In this document: positions 27,879 through 36,365 of the stretch, piece after piece
Layout: the number at the start of each line of letters is the position of its first letter
Position numbering within the stretch: the stretch's first letter is position 1
Source: Acidimicrobiales bacterium
Lineage (GTDB): Bacteria > Actinomycetota > Acidimicrobiia > Acidimicrobiales > Iamiaceae
Reading direction: 5' to 3'
Assembly: GCA_030448105.1 (NCBI GenBank)
Contig: JAUJNP010000009.1
Coordinates: 62,001 to 126,000, forward strand
Length of the DNA stretch: 64,000 nt
Notes under the pieces: generated by a model
What the model was told of the DNA's origin: nothing
The model's input: only the letters and a program-made list of their open reading frames with translations
The model's database searches: none
Position numbers and translations under genes: made by a program

Positions 27879-28070
27879 TCAGCCCAGTTGGCGGGCGGCG
27901 CGGTCCAGGGCACGACCGGCGGTGCGCAGGGCTCGCTCCACCTCGAACAGGGAGGCGGCGGCGTCGGCGGTGGGCTCCTGGTCGAGGCGCTCGCCGGCGG
28001 CGGCGACCCGCGCCGTCAGCTCCTCCACCTGGGTGGCCAGCGAGCTGAGCTCGGAGCGGTCATCGGGCAC
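27879..28070 (-). CDS. Small helical protein of unknown function
   Basis: 63 residues, almost all predicted helix with heptad-like leucines and alanines (LSSLATQVEELTARVAAAGERL, then SLFEVERALRTAGRALDRAARQL). The GTG at 28070 lies seven bases after CACACT on the minus strand, the same arrangement as at 20908 and 37202. It ends close to the bidirectional hairpin. No family recognised. Confidence 0.6.
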   Translation of the reverse strand: MPDDRSELSSLATQVEELTARVAAAGERLDQEPTADAAASLFEVERALRTAGRALDRAARQLG

Positions 28071-28104
28071 GGGAGAAAGTGTGGCCCACCGACAATTGGC
28101 GACG

Positions 28105-28187
28105 GGCGCCGGCGGCGCCGGCCGTACCACGTCCGCCGACCCCACCCACCACCCTGAGCGACGGCGCCGGCGGCGCCGGCCGTACCA
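28105..28187 (+). repeat. 25-bp direct repeat upstream of hisD
   Basis: Identical 25-base units at 28105-28129 and 28163-28187, 58 bases apart. Each consists of GGCGCC, GGC, GGCGCC, then GGCCGTACCA. The second copy contains the -10 box of hisD; the first ends TACCAC instead of TACCAT. It could be a duplicated promoter or a pair of operator sites. Confidence 0.75.
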
Positions 28188-28188
28188 T
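28183..28188 (+). promoter_or_regulatory. -10 box for the his operon
   Basis: TACCAT, seven bases, then the GTG of hisD at 28196. It sits at the end of a direct-repeat unit. Confidence 0.6.
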
Positions 28189-28195
28189 GTTCTAG

Positions 28196-29488
28196 GTGCT
28201 GCGACGACTCGACGTGCGGGGCGCCGGCGCCGACCTAGCGAGCCGCCTGCCCCGACCGGCCGGCCCCGGGCCCGGCCCCGTGGCCGCGGTCGAGGCGATC
28301 CTGACCGAGGTGCGTGCCGGTGGCGACGGCGCGCTGCTGGACCTCACCGAGCGCTTCGACGGCGTGCGCCCCGACGGCCTGCGGGTGCCGGCGGCGGCCC
28401 TCGGCGCCGCCCTCGACGGTCTTGACCCGTCGCTGCGGAGCGCCCTCGTCGCCGCCGCGGAGGGCATCGAGGACTTCCACCTGCACCAGCGCTCGGGCGA
28501 CACCAACTACGAGCGGGACGGCATCGTGGTGGAGGGCCTCCGCCGGCCCGTCGACCGCGCCGGCTGCTACGTCCCCGGCGGGCGGGCCCGGTACCCCAGC
28601 ACCGTGCTCATGACCGCCATCCCCGCTCGCGTGGCAGGAGTGGCGGAGGTCGCTCTGTGCGTGCCGCCGGACCGCACCGGCTCGGTCCCCACGGTCACGT
28701 TGGCTGCCGCCGCCGTCGCCGGCGTCGACGAGGTGTACCGGATCGGGGGCGCGCAGGCGGTGGCGGCGATGGCGTACGGGACGGAGTCGATCCGTCCCGT
28801 CGACGTGATCGTCGGGCCCGGCAACGTCTACGTGGCGGTGGCCAAGCGGCTGGTGGCGGGGGAGGGGCGGGTGGGTGTGCCGTCGGCGTTCGCCGGTCCG
28901 TCGGAGGTCGTGGTGGTGGCCGACGCCACCGTGCCGGCCGACCTCGCCGCCGTCGACGTGATCCTGCAGGCCGAGCACGGCCCGGGCGGCCTGGCCTGGC
29001 TCGTCACCTGGGACGAGGCGGTGGCCGATGCCGTCGCCGCCGAGATCGAAGCCCAGGTGGCCCGCTCGCCCCGCCGGGCCGACATCGAGTCCACCTTCGC
29101 CGAAGGCGGCCACGTCGTGCTGGTGGAGGGCCCCGACCAGGCCGTCGACGTGTCCAACCTCATCGCGCCCGAGCACCTCGAGCTCCTGGTGGGCGACCCC
29201 CGGGCCCTGCTGGCAGGGATCCGCCACGCGGGAGCGGTGTTCTGTGGCCCGTGGGCCCCGGCCTCGGTCGGGGACTACCTCGCCGGTCCCAGCCACGTCC
29301 TGCCCACCGACGGCTCGGCCCGCTTCGCCTCGGCGCTCACCGTCGCCGACTTCCAGAAGGACGTCCACGTCATCACCCTCGACCGCGAGGCCTTGCTGAA
29401 GGTCGCCCCCCATGTGGAGGCGCTCGCCACCGCCGAGGGCCTGGCCGCCCACGCCGAATCGGTGCGCCGACGCCGGGAGCGCCCGTGA
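28196..29488 (+). CDS. hisD: Histidinol dehydrogenase
   Basis: 430 residues, the usual length; oxidises L-histidinol to histidine in two NAD-dependent steps. Visible: RPVDRAGCYVPGGRARYPSTVL, YRIGGAQAVAAMAYGTESI, DVIVGPGNVYVAVAKR, FAGPSEVVVVAD, the zinc-site region LQAEHGPGG, the catalytic Glu-His in APEHLELLV, and GPSHVLPTDGSARF. The GTG start is set by a leaderless promoter. Its stop overlaps hisC (GTGA). Confidence 0.96.
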   Translation: MLRRLDVRGAGADLASRLPRPAGPGPGPVAAVEAILTEVRAGGDGALLDLTERFDGVRPDGLRVPAAALGAALDGLDPSLRSALVAAAEGIEDFHLHQRSGDTNYERDGIVVEGLRRPVDRAGCYVPGGRARYPSTVLMTAIPARVAGVAEVALCVPPDRTGSVPTVTLAAAAVAGVDEVYRIGGAQAVAAMAYGTESIRPVDVIVGPGNVYVAVAKRLVAGEGRVGVPSAFAGPSEVVVVADATVPADLAAVDVILQAEHGPGGLAWLVTWDEAVADAVAAEIEAQVARSPRRADIESTFAEGGHVVLVEGPDQAVDVSNLIAPEHLELLVGDPRALLAGIRHAGAVFCGPWAPASVGDYLAGPSHVLPTDGSARFASALTVADFQKDVHVITLDREALLKVAPHVEALATAEGLAAHAESVRRRRERP

Positions 29489-30558
29489 CCGGCGCCCGCG
29501 GCCGCCCCCGCCCCCGGGACGACGTCGCCCTGATGGAGGGCTACCACTCGCCCCAGGTCGACGTGGCCGTGCGCCTCAACACCAACGAGTCTCCGGTGCC
29601 GCCGCCGCCCGCCTTCGCCGCCGCCCTCGACGCCGAGCTGGCCGACCTGGCGTGGCACCGCTACCCCGACCGCGCCGCCGCCGACCTGCGCCGGGCGATC
29701 GGAGAACTGCACGGCGTCGGCCCGGAGCGGGTGTTCGCCGCCAACGGCTCGAACGAGGTGCTCCAGACCCTGTGCCTCACCTACGGCGGGCCGGGTCGCA
29801 CCGCCGCCGTCTTCGAGCCGACCTATGCCCTCCACGCCCACATCGCCCGCGTCTGCGGCACCGACGTGGCCGTGGGCGAGCGTGACGAGGGCTTCGCCCT
29901 CGACCTGGACGAGGTGGCCCGGGTGCTGGGCGACAACGAGCCCGCGGTCACGTTCCTCTGCTCGCCCAACAACCCCACCGGGCTGGTGGAGCCCGAGGCG
30001 GCGGTGCGGGCGGTGGTCGAGCTGGCCCCCGGCCTAGTGGTGGTGGACGAGGCCTACGGTCAGTTCGCGCCGTGGTCGGCCCTCGCCCTGGCGGACGACG
30101 ACGCCCCCCTCGTGGTCACCCGGACGTACTCGAAGACCTGGTCGATGGCCGCCGCCCGCCTCGGGTACCTGATCGGCCCGCCGTGGCTGGTCGAGGACCT
30201 GGACAAGGTGGTGCTGCCGTACCACCTCGACTCGGTGAAGCAGGCCGCCGGGCGCGTGGCCCTGCGTTTCCGCGACGAGATGGAGGCGCGGGTGGCCGGA
30301 CTGGTGGAGGAGCGCGGCCGCCTGAGCGCGGCGCTGGCCGACCTGGAGGTCGACGTGTGGCCCTCCGGTGCCAACTTCGTGCTGTTCCGCCCCCGGTCGG
30401 TGGACGGCGCCGACGTGTGGCAGGCGCTGCTCGACCGGTCGGTGCTGGTGCGCAACTGCGCCAGCTGGCCTCGACTCGAGGGCTGCCTGCGCGTCACCAT
30501 CGGGACCACCGAGGAGAACGATCGCTTCCTCGCCGCCCTCCAGGAGGTCCTCGCTTGA
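29485..30558 (+). CDS. hisC: Histidinol-phosphate aminotransferase
   Basis: 357 residues, fold type I PLP enzyme. RLNTNESPVPPPP is the substrate N-terminus, ANGSNEVLQTLCLTYGGPG the phosphate-binding helix, CSPNNPTG and VVDEAYGQFAPWS hold the Asn and Asp that contact PLP, and TYSKTWSMAAARLGYLIG contains the Schiff-base lysine. GTGA overlap with hisD and TTGA overlap with hisB show tight coupling. Confidence 0.95.
   Translation: MTGARGRPRPRDDVALMEGYHSPQVDVAVRLNTNESPVPPPPAFAAALDAELADLAWHRYPDRAAADLRRAIGELHGVGPERVFAANGSNEVLQTLCLTYGGPGRTAAVFEPTYALHAHIARVCGTDVAVGERDEGFALDLDEVARVLGDNEPAVTFLCSPNNPTGLVEPEAAVRAVVELAPGLVVVDEAYGQFAPWSALALADDDAPLVVTRTYSKTWSMAAARLGYLIGPPWLVEDLDKVVLPYHLDSVKQAAGRVALRFRDEMEARVAGLVEERGRLSAALADLEVDVWPSGANFVLFRPRSVDGADVWQALLDRSVLVRNCASWPRLEGCLRVTIGTTEENDRFLAALQEVLA
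30543..30548 (+). promoter_or_regulatory. Shine-Dalgarno that fixes the TTG start of hisB
   Basis: AGGAGG lies six bases before TTG 30555-30557, within the last codons of hisC. No ATG or GTG fits the conserved N-terminus, so the TTG is the start. Confidence 0.75.
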
Positions 30559-31148
30559 GTAGGTCCGCCGCCCGCCAGCGCGCCACCCGGGAGACCACCG
30601 TTGAGGTCGCCCTCGACCTGGACGGTCCCACCGGCACGGTGGCGGCATCCACCGGCCTGCCGTTCTTCGACCACATGCTCGACCAGGTGGGCCGCCACGG
30701 TGGGTTCGACCTCGACGTCCGCGCCGAGGGCGACCTCCACGTCGACGCCCATCACACCGTCGAGGACGTCGGCATCCTCCTGGGGGAGACGTTCCGTGAG
30801 GCGCTGGGCGACAAGGCCGGGGTGCGACGCTTCGCCAGCGGTCTCTACCCGCTCGACGAGGCCCTCGTGGAGGTGGCACTCGACCTGTCGGGCCGGCCGC
30901 ACGTGGCCTATGACGTGCCGTTCGGGGAGGTCCTGCCCCTCGGCGACCCCCCGTTCAACCCCGAGATGGCCGAGCACTTCTGGCACTCGTTCGCCGTCGC
31001 CGCCGGCATCACCCTGCACGTCACCAAGCGGGCCGGGCGCAACACCCACCACGTGGTCGAGGCCACGTTCAAGGGGGTGTCGCGCTGCCTGCGCGACGCC
31101 GTGCGGGTAGAGGGCGGCGGCGTACCCTCGACCAAGGGCTCGCTGTAG
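30555..31148 (+). CDS. hisB: Imidazoleglycerol-phosphate dehydratase
   Basis: 197 residues. The duplicated metal-binding motifs are DAHHTVEDVGILLGE and THHVVEATFKGVSRCLRDAV; PFFDHMLDQVGRHGGFDL and AEHFWHSFAVAAGITLHV are also typical. It is the stand-alone dehydratase, without the phosphatase domain of enteric HisB. The start is TTG, overlapping the hisC stop, with a strong AGGAGG. hisH begins at the base after its stop. Confidence 0.95.
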   Translation: MSRSAARQRATRETTVEVALDLDGPTGTVAASTGLPFFDHMLDQVGRHGGFDLDVRAEGDLHVDAHHTVEDVGILLGETFREALGDKAGVRRFASGLYPLDEALVEVALDLSGRPHVAYDVPFGEVLPLGDPPFNPEMAEHFWHSFAVAAGITLHVTKRAGRNTHHVVEATFKGVSRCLRDAVRVEGGGVPSTKGSL

Positions 31149-31778
31149 GTGACCTCCCCTCCCCAGCCGCTCCTGGCAGTGCTCGACTACGGGATCGGCA
31201 ACCTCCGCTCCGCCCAGAAGGCGCTCGAGCGGGTGGGTGCCGACGCCCGCCTCACCGACGATTCGGGCGTGGTGGCGGGCGCCGCCGGCGTGGTGCTGCC
31301 GGGCGTCGGTGCCTTCGGACCGTGCATGGCCGCCCTGCGGGCCACGGGCCTCGACCGCGTGGCCCACCGGGCCGCCACCGACGGGCGACCGTTCCTCGGG
31401 ATCTGCATCGGCATGCAGCTCCTCTACGACGGTTCGGAGGAGGCCCCGGGCGTGCCCGGTCTCGGTGTGCTGCCCGGCCCGGTGCGGCGCCTGCCGCCCA
31501 AGGTGAAGCACCCGCAGATGCAATGGAACCCGCTCGACGTGGTGCGCCCCTCGCCGCTCGTCGCCGGCCTGCCCGAGCCGGCCTGGATGTACTTCGTGCA
31601 CTCCTTCGCCGCCGAGGACACCGCCGACGCCGTGGCCACCTGCGACTACGGCGGCCCGGTGGTGGCGGCGGTGGAGCGCGGCCCGGTGTGGGCCACCCAG
31701 TTCCACCCCGAGAAGTCCGGCGCCAACGGCCTCGCCGTCCTGGCCAACTTCGTGGCCGCGTGCAACGGCCGGGTGTGA
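31149..31778 (+). CDS. hisH: Imidazole glycerol phosphate synthase, glutaminase subunit
   Basis: 209 residues, class I glutamine amidotransferase. LDYGIGNLRSAQKALE is the N-terminal signature, GICIGMQLLYDGSEE contains the nucleophile cysteine, and ATQFHPEKSGANGLAVL the His-Glu of the triad. It feeds ammonia to HisF, whose gene lies 1.4 kb downstream, beyond hisA and an opposing phosphatase gene. Confidence 0.95.
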   Translation: MTSPPQPLLAVLDYGIGNLRSAQKALERVGADARLTDDSGVVAGAAGVVLPGVGAFGPCMAALRATGLDRVAHRAATDGRPFLGICIGMQLLYDGSEEAPGVPGLGVLPGPVRRLPPKVKHPQMQWNPLDVVRPSPLVAGLPEPAWMYFVHSFAAEDTADAVATCDYGGPVVAAVERGPVWATQFHPEKSGANGLAVLANFVAACNGRV

Positions 31779-31807
31779 CGCCTGCCCACCCCGGGGAGCG
31801 ACCGGTG

Positions 31808-32560
31808 ATGGAGCTGTACCCCGCCATCGACCTGCGCGGCGGACGGTGCGTACGCCTCCACCAGGGCGACTTCGACCGGGAGACGGTCTACGACGACGAT
31901 CCCGTGGCCCGGGCCGGGGCTTTCGCCGCCGCCGGCAGCCCTTGGGTGCACGTGGTCGACCTCGACGGCGCCCGTACCGGCGAGCCCGCCAACCGGTCGG
32001 TGGTGGCCGCCATCGCCGCCGCCCTGGCCGGCTCCGGCACCCGCGTGCAGGCCGGGGGCGGCGTGCGCAGCGCAGCGGCGGCGGAGGCGCTGCTCGACGC
32101 CGGCATCGACCGGGTGGTGCTCGGCACCGCCGCGGTGGACGACCCCGCGCTCGTGTCCCGGCTGGCGGCGGCCCACCCCGGCGCGGTGGCGGTCGGCGTC
32201 GACGTGCGGGGCGACGAGGTGGCGGTGCGGGGCTGGGCCTCGGGCACCGGCCAGGCGGCGGCGGACGTGGTCGGCCGCTTCGCCGACGCCGGCGTCGCCG
32301 CCCTGGTCGTCACCCAGATCCTGGTGGACGCCACCATGGCCGGCCCCGACCTGGACGGCTTGGCCGCGCTGCTGTCGGCCACCGACGTCGACCTGGTGGC
32401 GTCGGGTGGGGTGGGCAGCATCGCCCATCTGGCAGCCCTGGCCGAGCTCGAGGTGGAGGGCCGCCGCCTGGCGGGGGCCATCGTGGGCAAGGCCCTCTAC
32501 GAGGGCGCCTTCGGGCTCGACGATGCGCTGGACGCGGTCAGGGGCCGGCGTTCCAGCTGA
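31808..32560 (+). CDS. hisA: ProFAR isomerase HisA
   Basis: 250 residues, (beta/alpha)8 barrel. ELYPAIDLRGGRCVRLHQGDF carries the first catalytic Asp; VVDLDGARTGEP, QAGGGVRS, GVDVRGDEVAVRGW (second Asp) and VASGGVGS complete the phosphate sites. Many actinobacteria use the dual PriA for both His and Trp; here a separate trpF exists at 45371, so a HisA-only role is likely. GGGGAG lies eight bases before the ATG. The last 23 bases overlap the opposing phosphatase gene. Confidence 0.93.
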   Translation: MELYPAIDLRGGRCVRLHQGDFDRETVYDDDPVARAGAFAAAGSPWVHVVDLDGARTGEPANRSVVAAIAAALAGSGTRVQAGGGVRSAAAAEALLDAGIDRVVLGTAAVDDPALVSRLAAAHPGAVAVGVDVRGDEVAVRGWASGTGQAAADVVGRFADAGVAALVVTQILVDATMAGPDLDGLAALLSATDVDLVASGGVGSIAHLAALAELEVEGRRLAGAIVGKALYEGAFGLDDALDAVRGRRSS

Positions 32561-33125
32561 CGAGGGCGGCGTTCTCCCGCTCCCAGCCGAGCACCGACCA
32601 GTGGGCGGCGTCGAACAGGAGCCCTCGACCGTGGTCGGGTGGCAGGCCGAGCCACCGGGCACCGAGGATGCGGAGCAGGTGGCCGTGGCCGACGAGCACG
32701 GCGTCGCCGTCGAGGGCCCGGCAGCGGGCGATGACCCGGTCGGCGCGGTCGCCCACCTCGGCCAGCGTCTCCCCGCCACGGATCTCGCCGGTCCAGACGT
32801 CCCAGCCCGGGCGCTTCTCGCGGATCTCGGCGGTGGTGAGCCCCTCCTCCTCGCCGTAGTCCCACTCGAGCAGGTCGTCGTCGGCTTCGACGTCGGCCAC
32901 ATCGGCCAGACCGGCCAGCCGGGCGGTGGCGACCGCCCGCTGCAGCGGGCTGGTCAGGACGACCACCGGGTGGTCGAGCGGAAGGCGTCCTGAGAGGGCG
33001 GCCGCCCGGCGCTCGCCTTCGGAGGTGAGGGGCACGTCGGTGCGGCCGGTGTGACGCCCCGAGGCGCTCCACTCCGTCTCGGCGTGACGCACGAGCACGA
33101 CGCGGTGGCGGGGGTGCTCGGGCAT
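32538..33125 (-). CDS. Histidine phosphatase family protein (phosphoglycerate mutase-like)
   Basis: 195 residues. [30 protein letters not shown] has the phospho-accepting His and its Arg partner; [24 protein letters not shown] and [18 protein letters not shown] supply the remaining basic/acid residues. The family includes SixA-like, acid and phosphoglycerate phosphatases. It lies against the his operon between hisA and hisF. A histidinol-phosphatase role is a possible reading of its place but is unproven. The start follows CAGACT by six bases, the same string as before the aldo-keto reductase. Confidence 0.85.
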   Translation of the reverse strand: MPEHPRHRVVLVRHAETEWSASGRHTGRTDVPLTSEGERRAAALSGRLPLDHPVVVLTSPLQRAVATARLAGLADVADVEADDDLLEWDYGEEEGLTTAEIREKRPGWDVWTGEIRGGETLAEVGDRADRVIARCRALDGDAVLVGHGHLLRILGARWLGLPPDHGRGLLFDAAHWSVLGWERENAALVSWNAGP

Positions 33126-33144
33126 CGGGGCAGTCTGGTCCGGA

Positions 33145-33150
33145 TACCGT
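33145..33150 (+). promoter_or_regulatory. -10 box for hisF (leaderless)
   Basis: TACCGT, six bases, GTG at 33157. hisF therefore appears to have its own promoter, as expected if the opposing gene interrupts the operon. Confidence 0.6.
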
Positions 33151-33156
33151 GCCCCG

Positions 33157-33927
33157 GTGCGCACTGCCCGGGTGATCCCCTGCCTCGACGTGGATGCCGG
33201 GCGGGTCGTGAAGGGCGTGAACTTCCTCGGTCTGCGCGACGCCGGGGACCCGGTGGAGCTGGCCGCCCGCTACGACGCCGAGGGGGCCGACGAGCTGGTG
33301 TTCCTCGACATCACCGCCTCCTCCGACGCCCGCGACACCATCGTCGACGTGGTGGCCCGCACCGCCGACGAGGTGTTCATCCCCTTCACCGTCGGTGGGG
33401 GGGTGCGACGGGTCGACGACGCCCGCCGGCTGCTCCGCGCCGGGGCCGACAAGGTCGGCCTCAACACGGCGGCGGTGGAGCGCCCGGAGCTGGTCGGTGA
33501 GGTGGCCGCCGAGTTCGGGGCCCAGTGCGTGGTGGTGGCCATCGACGCCCGTCGCCGCGCCGACGGCGACGGCGAGGGGTGGGAGGTGGTGACCCACGGG
33601 GGGCGGTCGCCCGCCGGGCGAGAAGCGGTGGCGTGGGCTGCCGAGGCCGCTCGCCGAGGGGCGGGCGAGATCCTGCTCACCTCGATGGACCGCGACGGCA
33701 CGCGCGACGGCTTCGACCTGGAGCTCACCGCCGCCGTCACCGACGCCGTCGAGGTGCCCGTGATCGCCAGCGGCGGGGTGGGCTCCCTCGACCACCTCGC
33801 CGACGGTGTGCTCGAGGGCGGGGCCGACGCCGTGCTGGCGGCGTCGATCTTCCACTTCGGCGAGCACACCGTGGCCGAGGCGAAGGCGGCGATGGCCGCC
33901 CGGGGCATCGCTGTCCGGCCGGCCTGA
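33157..33927 (+). CDS. hisF: Imidazole glycerol phosphate synthase, cyclase subunit
   Basis: 256 residues, barrel fold. [19 protein letters not shown] carries the catalytic Asp, [50 protein letters not shown] (second Asp) and [13 protein letters not shown] are textbook HisF. It pairs with HisH. The insertion of a charged stretch after VVVAIDARR is normal for the family. Confidence 0.96.
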   Translation: MRTARVIPCLDVDAGRVVKGVNFLGLRDAGDPVELAARYDAEGADELVFLDITASSDARDTIVDVVARTADEVFIPFTVGGGVRRVDDARRLLRAGADKVGLNTAAVERPELVGEVAAEFGAQCVVVAIDARRRADGDGEGWEVVTHGGRSPAGREAVAWAAEAARRGAGEILLTSMDRDGTRDGFDLELTAAVTDAVEVPVIASGGVGSLDHLADGVLEGGADAVLAASIFHFGEHTVAEAKAAMAARGIAVRPA

Positions 33928-33947
33928 CCGGCCCGCCGGCCGAACGG

Positions 33948-33953
33948 TACCGT
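33948..33953 (+). promoter_or_regulatory. -10 box for the GroES-like gene (leaderless)
   Basis: TACCGT, seven bases, GTG at 33961. Confidence 0.55.
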
Positions 33954-33960
33954 CGGGCCG

Positions 33961-34302
33961 GTGAAGGACCCCTCGGACCGTCCCGGCTCCGACAAGCGCC
34001 CCATCAAGATGCTCAGCGACCGCCTCCTCGTCTGCCTGGAAGGCGCTGACGAACGCCGGTCCTCGGGGGGCATCGTCATCCCGGCCACCGCCCAGATGGC
34101 CAAGCGCCTGGCCTGGGCCGAGGTGGTGGCGGCCGGGCCGAACGTGCGCAGCGTCGAGATCGGCGACCAGGTCCTCATCAACCCCGAGGACCGCTACGAG
34201 GTGGAGGTGCGGGGCGAGGAGTACGTGATCCTTCGCGAGCGTGACGTCCACGCCGTGGCCGCCGAGCGCCTGGAGGAGGGCAGCACCGGCCTCTACCTCT
34301 GA
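33961..34302 (+). CDS. GroES-like (Cpn10) protein
   Basis: 113 residues. After a charged N-terminal tail (about 15 residues) comes [31 protein letters not shown], which matches the Cpn10 start and mobile loop; the GroEL-contact tripeptide reads [25 protein letters not shown] and [15 protein letters not shown] match the rest. It is divergent from canonical GroES and has no groEL beside it. It may be a second co-chaperonin or have another role. It lies between hisF and hisI with its own leaderless promoter. Confidence 0.8.
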   Translation: MKDPSDRPGSDKRPIKMLSDRLLVCLEGADERRSSGGIVIPATAQMAKRLAWAEVVAAGPNVRSVEIGDQVLINPEDRYEVEVRGEEYVILRERDVHAVAAERLEEGSTGLYL

Positions 34303-34359
34303 GGCCGCCTACCTCTGAGCCCGGTGGAGAAGTCCGGCCGGGGCCGAGCGAGCGGGCCA

Positions 34360-34365
34360 TAGCAT
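34360..34365 (+). promoter_or_regulatory. -10 box for hisI-trpE
   Basis: TAGCAT, eight bases, ATG at 34374; no Shine-Dalgarno. Confidence 0.55.
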
Positions 34366-34373
34366 GGGCGGCC

Positions 34374-34730
34374 ATGCCCACCGCCACCCCGATCCCGGCG
34401 AGCGACGAGGACCTGGCCGCCGTCGCCTACAACGCCGACGGGCTGGTGCCCGCCATCGTGCAGGAGCACGGCAGCGGACAGGTGTTGATGATGGCGTGGA
34501 TGACGGCCGACACGCTGCGTCAGTCCCTGGCCGAGGGGCGCACCGTCTTCTGGAGCCGGTCCCGCCAGGAGGTGTGGCGCAAAGGCGACACCTCCGGCGA
34601 CCGCCAGTTCATCCGCGAGGCGCACTACGACTGCGACGGGGACACGCTGCTCCTCGTGGTCGAACAGGAGGGCCGGGGGGCCTGCCACACCGGTCAGCGC
34701 TCCTGCTTCTTCCGTTCCTTCGGCGGGTGA
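34374..34730 (+). CDS. hisI: Phosphoribosyl-AMP cyclohydrolase
   Basis: 118 residues, third step of histidine synthesis, without a fused HisE domain. [35 protein letters not shown] is the conserved core; [11 protein letters not shown] and [12 protein letters not shown] hold the Mg/Zn ligands. Its stop overlaps the GTG of trpE (GTGA), joining His and Trp genes in one transcript, as hisI and trpE are near neighbours in mycobacteria. Confidence 0.95.
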   Translation: MPTATPIPASDEDLAAVAYNADGLVPAIVQEHGSGQVLMMAWMTADTLRQSLAEGRTVFWSRSRQEVWRKGDTSGDRQFIREAHYDCDGDTLLLVVEQEGRGACHTGQRSCFFRSFGG

Positions 34731-36256
34731 TCCGCCCCAGCCGGGACGAGTTCCGCGCCCTGGCCCGGGAGCACACCGTTATCCCGGTGTGGAGGCACCT
34801 GCTGGCCGATCTCGTCACGCCGGTGGCGGCCTTCGCTCGCCTCTGCCCGGGTGACGAGGAGGGTTTCCTGCTCGAGTCGGTCGAGCACGGCGAGCGGTGG
34901 GGCCGGTGGTCATTTGTGGGCCGGCGGGCGGCCGCCACCCTCGCCAGCCGCGGAGGCGAGGTGAAGGTCACCGGTGGCCGGCTCCCCGGCATCCCTGTCG
35001 ACCAGGGGATGCTGGCGGCGGTGGAGGCGCTGCTCGAGCGCTACCGCTCGCCCGCCCTCGACGACCTGCCGCCCCTCCACGGTGGGTTGGTCGGCTACCT
35101 GGGCTACGACGTGGTGCGCGAGGTGGAGCACCTTCCGGCGGTGCCCTCCGACGATACCGGGCTGCCCGACGCCGTGCTGTCGATCATCGGTGAGCTGGCC
35201 GCCTTCGACCACTGGCGACAGCGGGTGACCCTGATCGCCAACGCCTTCGTGCCTCCCCATCCCACCGGGGCCGACCTCGACCGGGCCTACGACGAGGCCC
35301 TCGCCCGGCTCGAGCAGCTCACCCGGGACGGCGCCCGTCCCCACGACGAGCCCCTGCTCGACCCGCCCGACCCCGACGACCCGCTGCCGGAGGTCACCTC
35401 CACCATGGGCACGGCGGGCTACGCGGCGGCCGTCGAGGCGGCCAGGGAGCACATCCTGGCGGGCGACATCTTCCAAGTGGTGCTGGCCCAGCGCTTCGAC
35501 CTGCAGCTCGACGCCGACCCCTTCGACCTCTACCGGGTGCTGCGCCAGGTGAACCCCAGTCCTTACATGTACCTGGTGCGCCACCCGGAGCTGACCCTGG
35601 TGGGCTCGTCTCCCGAGCCCATGGTGCAGCTCCTCGACGGCCGGGTGGTGTCCCGGCCCATCGCCGGCACCCGCTACCGGGGCCGCACCGAGGCCGAGGA
35701 CCGCCGCCTGGGCGCCGAGCTGGCCGAACACCCCAAGGAGGTGGCGGAGCACGTGATGCTGGTGGACCTGGCCCGCAACGACGTAGGCCGGGTGGTGCGC
35801 TTCGGCACCGAGCGGGTCGACGAGATGATGACCCTCGAGCGCTACAGCCACGTCATGCACCTCACGTCGCAGGTGTCGGGGGAGCTGGTCGAGGGGTGCA
35901 CGCCCATCGACGTGCTGCGGGCCACCCTTCCCGCCGGCACGGTGTCGGGCGCGCCCAAGGTGCGGGCCATGGAGATCATCGACGACCTCGAGCCCACCAA
36001 GAGGGGGCCCTACGCCGGCGTGGTCGGCTACCTCGACTTCTGCGGGAACATCGACACCGCCATCGCCATCCGCACCATGGTGTGCCAGCCCGACGGCCGG
36101 GCGTCGGTGCAGGCCGGGGCGGGCATCGTGGCCGACGCGGTGGCCGCCCACGAGGACCTGGAGTGCCACAACAAGGCCCGGGCCCTGCTGGCGGCGGTGC
36201 CCGCCGCCCGCCGCATGACCGCTGCTCGCCGGGCCGCCGCCACCCCGCCCCGCTGA
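34727..36256 (+). CDS. trpE: Anthranilate synthase component I
   Basis: 509 residues. The tryptophan feedback site is in [19 protein letters not shown]; the catalytic half has [102 protein letters not shown] and AGAGIVADA. The glutaminase partner TrpG and trpD are not in the window. Start overlaps the hisI stop. Confidence 0.96.
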   Translation: MIRPSRDEFRALAREHTVIPVWRHLLADLVTPVAAFARLCPGDEEGFLLESVEHGERWGRWSFVGRRAAATLASRGGEVKVTGGRLPGIPVDQGMLAAVEALLERYRSPALDDLPPLHGGLVGYLGYDVVREVEHLPAVPSDDTGLPDAVLSIIGELAAFDHWRQRVTLIANAFVPPHPTGADLDRAYDEALARLEQLTRDGARPHDEPLLDPPDPDDPLPEVTSTMGTAGYAAAVEAAREHILAGDIFQVVLAQRFDLQLDADPFDLYRVLRQVNPSPYMYLVRHPELTLVGSSPEPMVQLLDGRVVSRPIAGTRYRGRTEAEDRRLGAELAEHPKEVAEHVMLVDLARNDVGRVVRFGTERVDEMMTLERYSHVMHLTSQVSGELVEGCTPIDVLRATLPAGTVSGAPKVRAMEIIDDLEPTKRGPYAGVVGYLDFCGNIDTAIAIRTMVCQPDGRASVQAGAGIVADAVAAHEDLECHNKARALLAAVPAARRMTAARRAAATPPR

Positions 36257-36289
36257 GCCCGGCCCGAGGCTGTCGCGCTGGTTCGGGTT

Positions 36290-36326
36290 GTCGCGCTGGT
36301 TCGGCCCAGAGCAGGACGAGCGCGAC
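36290..36326 (+). terminator. Weak hairpin after trpE
   Basis: GTCGCGCT at 36290-36297 pairs with AGCGCGAC at 36319-36326 around a 21-base loop, between the convergent trpE and LLM genes. It overlaps a small 18-bp tandem repeat (TGTCGCGCTGGTTCGG at 36271 and 36289). Confidence 0.35.
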
Positions 36327-36365
36327 GACCTCGGCCGTCGGCAAGCGGCACCCAGGGCCGCCCGC

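Noticed and set aside
34302-34373. Tryptophan or histidine leader peptide/attenuator
   Set aside because: I looked upstream of hisD, hisI, trpC and trpF for short frames with Trp or His runs and paired stems and found none; the starts are leaderless, leaving no room for a leader.
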